The notes below the pieces were generated by a model. It made no database searches and was not told the origin of the DNA. It saw nothing but the letters and a program-made list of their open reading frames with translations. The position numbers and the translations under genes are program-made. From assembly GCA_964526565.1 (NCBI GenBank), contig CAZGMC010000093.1, positions 1-16,782 of the forward strand: 16,782 nucleotides of DNA, written 5' to 3'. Shown piece by piece: positions 12,792-16,782 of this stretch. This stretch comes from CAZGMC01 sp964526565 (lineage in GTDB: Bacteria > Pseudomonadota > Alphaproteobacteria > DSM-16000 > Inquilinaceae). Position 1 is the first letter of the stretch; each line of letters starts with the position of its first letter.

Positions 12792-15700
12792 ACGCCCTGA
12801 TCGATGCCGCGCTCGGCCGGTCGCGCACGGTTCTGCTGACCCTGTTCTTCCTGCTGCTGGCCGGGGCGGTCGCCTATGTGCAGGTGCCGAAGGAGGCCAA
12901 CCCGGACATCGACATCCCGCTGATCTACGTGTCGATGGCGCTCGACGGCGTCTCGCCCGAGGACGCCGAGCGGCTGATGGTCCGGCCCATGGAGGAGGAG
13001 CTGCGCGGCATCGAGGGGATCAAGGAGATGACCTCGATCGCCTACGAGGGCGGCGGCAACGTCACGCTGGAGTTCGAGGCCGGGTTCGATGCCGACCAGG
13101 CCGAGCTGGACGTGCGCGAGGCGGTCGACCGGGTACGGCCCGAGCTGCCCGCGGACATGGACGAGCCGACCGTCAACGAGATCAACCTCAGCCTGTTCCC
13201 GATCATCGTGGTGACGCTGTCGGGCGACGTGCCGGAGCGCATGCTGGTGCGCCTGGCCCGCGACCTGCGCGACGAGCTGGAAAGCCTGCCCAGCGTGCTG
13301 CAGGTCGACATCGGCGGCAACCGCGAGGAGATCGTCGAGATCATCGTCGACCCGCTGCTGATCGAGAGCTATGGCCTCAATGCCGTCGATCTGCTCGGTC
13401 GGTTCGAGCGGTCAAACCGGCTGATCGCCGCCGGCACGCTCGACACCGGGGAGGGTCGCTTCGCGGTCAAGGTGCCGGGCCTGATCGAAAACCTGGACGA
13501 CATCCTGCACATGCCGGTCGCCGTCGACGGCGACGCCGTCGTCGAGTTCCAGGACATCGGCACGATCCGCCGCACCTTCGCCGACCCGCTGGGCTTCGCC
13601 CGCGTCGACGGCGCGCCGGCGGTGGTGCTGTCGGTGTCCAAGCGCACCGGCGAGAACGTCATCGAGACGGTGCAGGCGGTGCGCGCCGCCGTCGCCGCCG
13701 AGAGCGCCAACTGGCCGGAGGCCGTCCACGTCGCGTTCAGCCAGGACCAGTCGCGCTCCATCCGCATGATGCTGGAGGACCTGCAGAACAACGTCGTCAG
13801 CGCCATCCTGCTGGTCATGATCGTCATCGTCGGCGTGCTCGGCCTGCGCTCGGCCGGGCTGGTCGGCATCGCCATCCCCGGCTCGTTCCTGACCGGCATC
13901 CTGGTGCTGGCGCTGATGGGCCTGACCGTCAACATCGTCGTGCTGTTCGCCCTGATCCTGGCGGTCGGCATGCTGGTCGACGGCGCCATCGTCGTCACCG
14001 AATACGCCGACCGCAAGATGGGCGAAGGCCTGCACCGGCGCGACGCCTATGCCCTGGCCGCCAGGCGCATGGCCTGGCCGATCATCGCCTCCACGGCGAC
14101 GACGCTGGCGGCGTTCTTCCCGCTGCTGTTCTGGCCGGGGATCATGGGCGAGTTCATGAAGTTCCTGCCCATCACCCTGATGGCGACGCTGACCGCGTCG
14201 CTGGCCATGGCGCTGGTGTTCGTGCCGACGCTGGGCGCGATCTTCGGCCGCTTCGGCGGCACCGCCGATCCGGCGCAGATGCGGGCGCTGGCGGTGGGGG
14301 AGGCGGTGGGGGAGGCGGGCGACCTGCGGCAACTGACCGGCTTCATCGGCGGCTATGTGCGGCTGCTGGCCCGGGCCTTGCGCCATCCCGGCAAGATCCT
14401 GGCGGCAGTGGGCCTGCTGCTGGTCGGCGTGTGGGTGGTGTTCTCGATCTTTGGCAAGGGCGTCGAGCTGTTCCCCGAGGTCGAGCCGGACTATGCAGCG
14501 GTTCTGGTGCACGCCCGCGGCAACATGGCGGTCGCGGAGCGGGACGCGCTGATGCGCGAGGTGGAAGCCATCGTCCTGCAGTACAGCGACGAGTTCAAAT
14601 CGGTCTATACCCGCACCGGCGGTGGCAGCGGCTCGGGCGAGGAGGGGTTCGGTCAGGATGTGGCCGAGGATGTCATCGGCAGCATCACCATCGAGTTCGA
14701 GGACTGGGACCGGCGCCGCCCGGCCGACGAAATCCTGGCCGACATCCGCGCGGCGACCCGCGCCCTGGCCGGCATCCACGTCGAGACGCGCAAGGAGGAG
14801 GGCGGGCCGCCCGTCGGCAAGCCCGTCCAGGTGCGCCTGAGCGCCCGCAACCCGGCCCTGCTGCCCGAGGCGGTGGCCGAGCTGCGCGCCTTCATGGAGA
14901 CCATTCCCGGCCTGGTCGACATCGAGGACAGCCGGCCGATCCCCGGCATCGAGTGGGAGATCGACGTCGACCGCGCCCAGGCGGCCCGCTACGGCGTCGA
15001 CGTCGCCGCCGTCGGCGACACCATCAAGCTGCTGACCAACGGCCTGATCATCAGCACCTTCCGCCCCAATGACACGACCGACGAGGTGGACATCATGGTC
15101 CGCTATCCTGAGGCGTGGCGCAACATCCAGCAGCTCGATGCCGTGCGGGTGGTGACGCCGCAGGGCGCGGTGCCGGTCAGCAATTTCGTCGAGCTGCGGC
15201 CGCAGCCGCGGGTCGGTCAACTCGAGCGCATCGACGCGCGGCGCACCCTGGCCGTGGAGTCCGACGTGCTGCCCGGCGTCCTGCCCGACGACGTGGTGAG
15301 GCAGATCCAGATCTGGCTGGAAGAAGGGCACCTGGACCCGAACATCCGGGTCTCGTTCTCCGGCGAGGACGAGGAGCAGCGGGCCGCCGAGGAGTTCCTG
15401 TCCCAGGCGTTCGTGGTGGCGCTGTTCATCATGGCGGTGATCCTGGTCACCCAGTTCAACAGCTTCTACAGCGCCTTCCTGATCCTGTCGGCGGTGATCC
15501 TGTCGACCATCGGGGTGCTGATCGGCCTGCTCGTCACCCAGCAGCCGTTCGGCATCGTCATGACCGGCGTCGGCGTGATCGCGCTGGCCGGCATCGTCGT
15601 GAACAACAACATCGTGCTGATCGACACCTATGACCGCCTGAAGGCGTCGGCCGCCGACCCGGTCGACGCCATCCTGCGCACCGGCGCCCAGCGCCTGCGC

Positions 15701-16000
15701 CCGGTGCTGATGACCTCGGTGACGACCATTCTCGGCCTGATGCCAATGGTGCTGAAGGTCAACATCGACTTCATCGGCCGCGAGGTGGCGGTCGGCGCGC
15801 CGTCCACCCAGTGGTGGGCCAGCCTGGCCACCGCCGTGGTGTTCGGCCTGACCTTTGCCACGGTGCTGACCCTGGTGATCACGCCGTGCGCCCTGATGGT
15901 CCGCGTCAACGCCCAGGCCTGGCAGGCCCGCCGCCGCGCCCGCCGCGCCGCCCGCCACGGCGCGGGCCGAAGCTGCCGCCGGGGGGCCGCCAACGCCTGA
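12788..16000 (+). CDS. RND efflux pump permease subunit
   Basis: The 1070-residue protein is a full-length RND (AcrB-like) proton antiporter of the inner membrane. It shows the first helix TVLLTLFFLLLAGAVAYVQV, the paired periplasmic porter domains, and transmembrane clusters near 340-540 and 865-1040. The helix-4 proton-relay region reads AVGMLVDGAIVVTEYADR, with D398 at the place of AcrB D407; the neighbouring second Asp of AcrB is G399. The helix-10 region reads AGIVVNNNIVLIDTYDRL with N939-N941, where AcrB has Lys940. It therefore belongs to the broad VDG group rather than the classic VDD drug pumps. A periplasmic stretch has GGPPVGKPVQVRL. The C-terminus ends in an Arg-rich cytoplasmic tail. 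It is coupled to the adaptor gene; substrates are unknown. Confidence 0.94.
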   Translation: MNALIDAALGRSRTVLLTLFFLLLAGAVAYVQVPKEANPDIDIPLIYVSMALDGVSPEDAERLMVRPMEEELRGIEGIKEMTSIAYEGGGNVTLEFEAGFDADQAELDVREAVDRVRPELPADMDEPTVNEINLSLFPIIVVTLSGDVPERMLVRLARDLRDELESLPSVLQVDIGGNREEIVEIIVDPLLIESYGLNAVDLLGRFERSNRLIAAGTLDTGEGRFAVKVPGLIENLDDILHMPVAVDGDAVVEFQDIGTIRRTFADPLGFARVDGAPAVVLSVSKRTGENVIETVQAVRAAVAAESANWPEAVHVAFSQDQSRSIRMMLEDLQNNVVSAILLVMIVIVGVLGLRSAGLVGIAIPGSFLTGILVLALMGLTVNIVVLFALILAVGMLVDGAIVVTEYADRKMGEGLHRRDAYALAARRMAWPIIASTATTLAAFFPLLFWPGIMGEFMKFLPITLMATLTASLAMALVFVPTLGAIFGRFGGTADPAQMRALAVGEAVGEAGDLRQLTGFIGGYVRLLARALRHPGKILAAVGLLLVGVWVVFSIFGKGVELFPEVEPDYAAVLVHARGNMAVAERDALMREVEAIVLQYSDEFKSVYTRTGGGSGSGEEGFGQDVAEDVIGSITIEFEDWDRRRPADEILADIRAATRALAGIHVETRKEEGGPPVGKPVQVRLSARNPALLPEAVAELRAFMETIPGLVDIEDSRPIPGIEWEIDVDRAQAARYGVDVAAVGDTIKLLTNGLIISTFRPNDTTDEVDIMVRYPEAWRNIQQLDAVRVVTPQGAVPVSNFVELRPQPRVGQLERIDARRTLAVESDVLPGVLPDDVVRQIQIWLEEGHLDPNIRVSFSGEDEEQRAAEEFLSQAFVVALFIMAVILVTQFNSFYSAFLILSAVILSTIGVLIGLLVTQQPFGIVMTGVGVIALAGIVVNNNIVLIDTYDRLKASAADPVDAILRTGAQRLRPVLMTSVTTILGLMPMVLKVNIDFIGREVAVGAPSTQWWASLATAVVFGLTFATVLTLVITPCALMVRVNAQAWQARRRARRAARHGAGRSCRRGAANA
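14291..14314 (+). repeat. 12-bp in-frame tandem duplication in the RND gene
   Basis: GCGGTGGGGGAG occurs twice in a row, coding AVGE-AVGE at residues 502-509. It lies before the FIGGYVRLLARALRHPGK stretch that opens the second half of the pump, probably a cytoplasmic linker, and looks like a recent, frame-preserving duplication. Confidence 0.85.
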
Positions 16001-16098
16001 CGCACCGGCGCACGGTCTTGTGGGTTAGGCTGTTGCCCGGCGATGACAGGCGTCTGCAACTGACGGCATTCGATCAGAAGAGGGGGCTTGAATCACCC

Positions 16099-16704
16099 TC
16101 AGCGGCGGAAGGCGTTGCGCGACTCCAGGATCCGCGCGCCCGTCGTGATCCAGCAGGCCGCGCCGAACGCCCAGGCGATCCAGGGGAAGTGCTGCGGCCA
16201 CAGGCAGATCGCGCCGAGCGCCACGGCGGTCTCGGTGCCCTCGGTCAGGCCGCCGATATAGTAGAGCGACTTGCGGCCGCGGCGCCGGGTGTCCAGGCCG
16301 AGCTTGGCGGCGAACACCGCATGGGCCAGGAAGGTCGTCCCGGTGCCGACGAAGCTGAACACCAGGAACGCGGCCGGCAGCGCCGCCTCCGGCCGGCCGA
16401 CGGCGAACCCGAACACGATCGCGGAATACACGATGAAGTCGCAGACGATGTCCAGGTAGCCGCCCCAGTCGGACGAGCCGGTGTGCCGCGCCACGGCGCC
16501 GTCCAACCCGTCGAGCACGCGGTTCACCACCAGCAGCGCCAAAGCGACCCCGTTGGCGGTGAAGGCCAGCGCCACGGCAGCGCCCAGGCCGGCCGCGAAC
16601 CCGGCCAGTGTCACCACGTCCGGGCCGATGCCGAGCCGGGCAGCCAGCCGGCCGGCACGGTCGAGCGGCGGGTCGATCAGGCGGCGGACGGACGGGTCGA
16701 GCAT
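16099..16704 (-). CDS. CDP-alcohol phosphatidyltransferase family protein
   Basis: The 201-residue membrane protein carries the CDP-alcohol phosphotransferase signature at residues 65-89: DGLDG-AVAR, then G81, D85 and D89 (GGYLDIVCD). The Asp residues bind metal and activate the acceptor alcohol. The spacing between AR and Gly is seven residues, one less than in the classic PgsA-type pattern. Hydrophobic helices precede the motif (about 31-62) and follow it (90-125, 158-190). The family attaches a phosphatidyl group from CDP-diacylglycerol to an alcohol such as glycerol phosphate, serine or inositol; the acceptor cannot be told here. The ATG at 16704 lacks a clear ribosome site. A tandem repeat lies just upstream. 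Confidence 0.9.
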   Translation of the reverse strand: MLDPSVRRLIDPPLDRAGRLAARLGIGPDVVTLAGFAAGLGAAVALAFTANGVALALLVVNRVLDGLDGAVARHTGSSDWGGYLDIVCDFIVYSAIVFGFAVGRPEAALPAAFLVFSFVGTGTTFLAHAVFAAKLGLDTRRRGRKSLYYIGGLTEGTETAVALGAICLWPQHFPWIAWAFGAACWITTGARILESRNAFRR

Positions 16705-16727
16705 AAGGTGCGGCCGGAAAGCGGGTC

Positions 16728-16782
16728 GGGCGAGCAGGCCGGGGCGAGCAGGCCGGGGCGAGCAGGCCGGGGCGAGCAGGCC
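16728..16782. repeat. 14-bp perfect tandem repeat running off the window
   Basis: GGGCGAGCAGGCCG is repeated 3.9 times without a mismatch (16728-16741, 16742-16755, 16756-16769, 16770-16782) and continues to the window edge, so the full copy number is unknown. It lies 24 bp upstream of the CDP-alcohol phosphatidyltransferase start, in what should be its leader or promoter. Confidence 0.95.

Noticed and set aside
13412..15958. An 848-codon open frame on the minus strand inside the RND gene, and a similar-length plus-strand frame at 12526-15072
   Set aside because: Both are low-complexity, charged shadow frames (Asp/His/Gln or Arg/Gly/Pro-rich) over a full-length RND pump; neither has a ribosome binding site or known motif.
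16082..16101. A GAGGG/CCCTC hairpin between the RND gene and the phosphatidyltransferase
   Set aside because: The stem is only five pairs, overlaps a stop codon and has no U-tract; it is probably chance.
16728..16782. A CRISPR-like array
   Set aside because: The 14-bp units are directly adjacent with no spacers, so this is a simple tandem repeat.

Overview
This is a 16.8 kb stretch of very GC-rich chromosome, roughly 70% G+C by eye, densely packed with genes on both strands. Gene content points to an alphaproteobacterium, perhaps Rhodospirillales-like. The supporting genes are a DUF1640/CCDC90-type coiled-coil protein, a phasin, an ExoD-family protein, GalU, CutA and a divergent MurQ. That placement is inferred from gene content only. 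I see no tRNA, rRNA, CRISPR array, transposase or integrase, and nothing that marks an obvious genomic island.

Layout. (1) 1-228, minus: 5' part of a DUF1640-like coiled-coil protein cut by the window edge. (2) 359-2419: two thirds of the AmmeMemoRadiSam system, transcribed divergently: the radical SAM enzyme (minus) and the MEMO1-like AmrB (plus). A spaced inverted repeat lies between them and no AMMECR1 gene is present. (3) 2552-4836, plus: otsA (trehalose-6-phosphate synthase) followed 20 bp later by galU (UDP-glucose pyrophosphorylase), so the second gene supplies the sugar donor of the first; otsB is absent. (4) 4902-6307, minus: a membrane protein built of three glycine-rich repeats, and a phasin-family protein followed by a clear intrinsic terminator. 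(5) 6643-7193, minus: a translationally coupled pair, a ribbon-helix-helix protein and a 64-residue helical protein, with a putative operator upstream. (6) 7396-9012: a MurQ-like etherase (plus), CutA (minus) and a conserved-looking 85-residue protein (plus). (7) 9079-10247: ExoD family (plus) and HdeD/DUF308 membrane protein (minus), meeting tail to tail at one shared CTAG. An orphan minus-strand terminator lies upstream of hdeD. (8) 10588-10905, plus: a small tail-anchored protein. (9) 11053-16000, plus: PadR regulator, periplasmic adaptor and RND pump permease, an efflux operon without an outer-membrane channel gene. (10) 16099-16704, minus: CDP-alcohol phosphatidyltransferase, with a perfect 14-bp tandem repeat upstream that runs off the window.

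Most of the window is ordinary core and envelope-related metabolism. The parts least explained by known families are the RHH/coiled-coil pair with its operator, the inverted repeat in the amrS-amrB promoter region, the triple-repeat membrane protein, and the orphan terminator that may end a short RNA. None of these is proven to be a new system; they are the best leads here.
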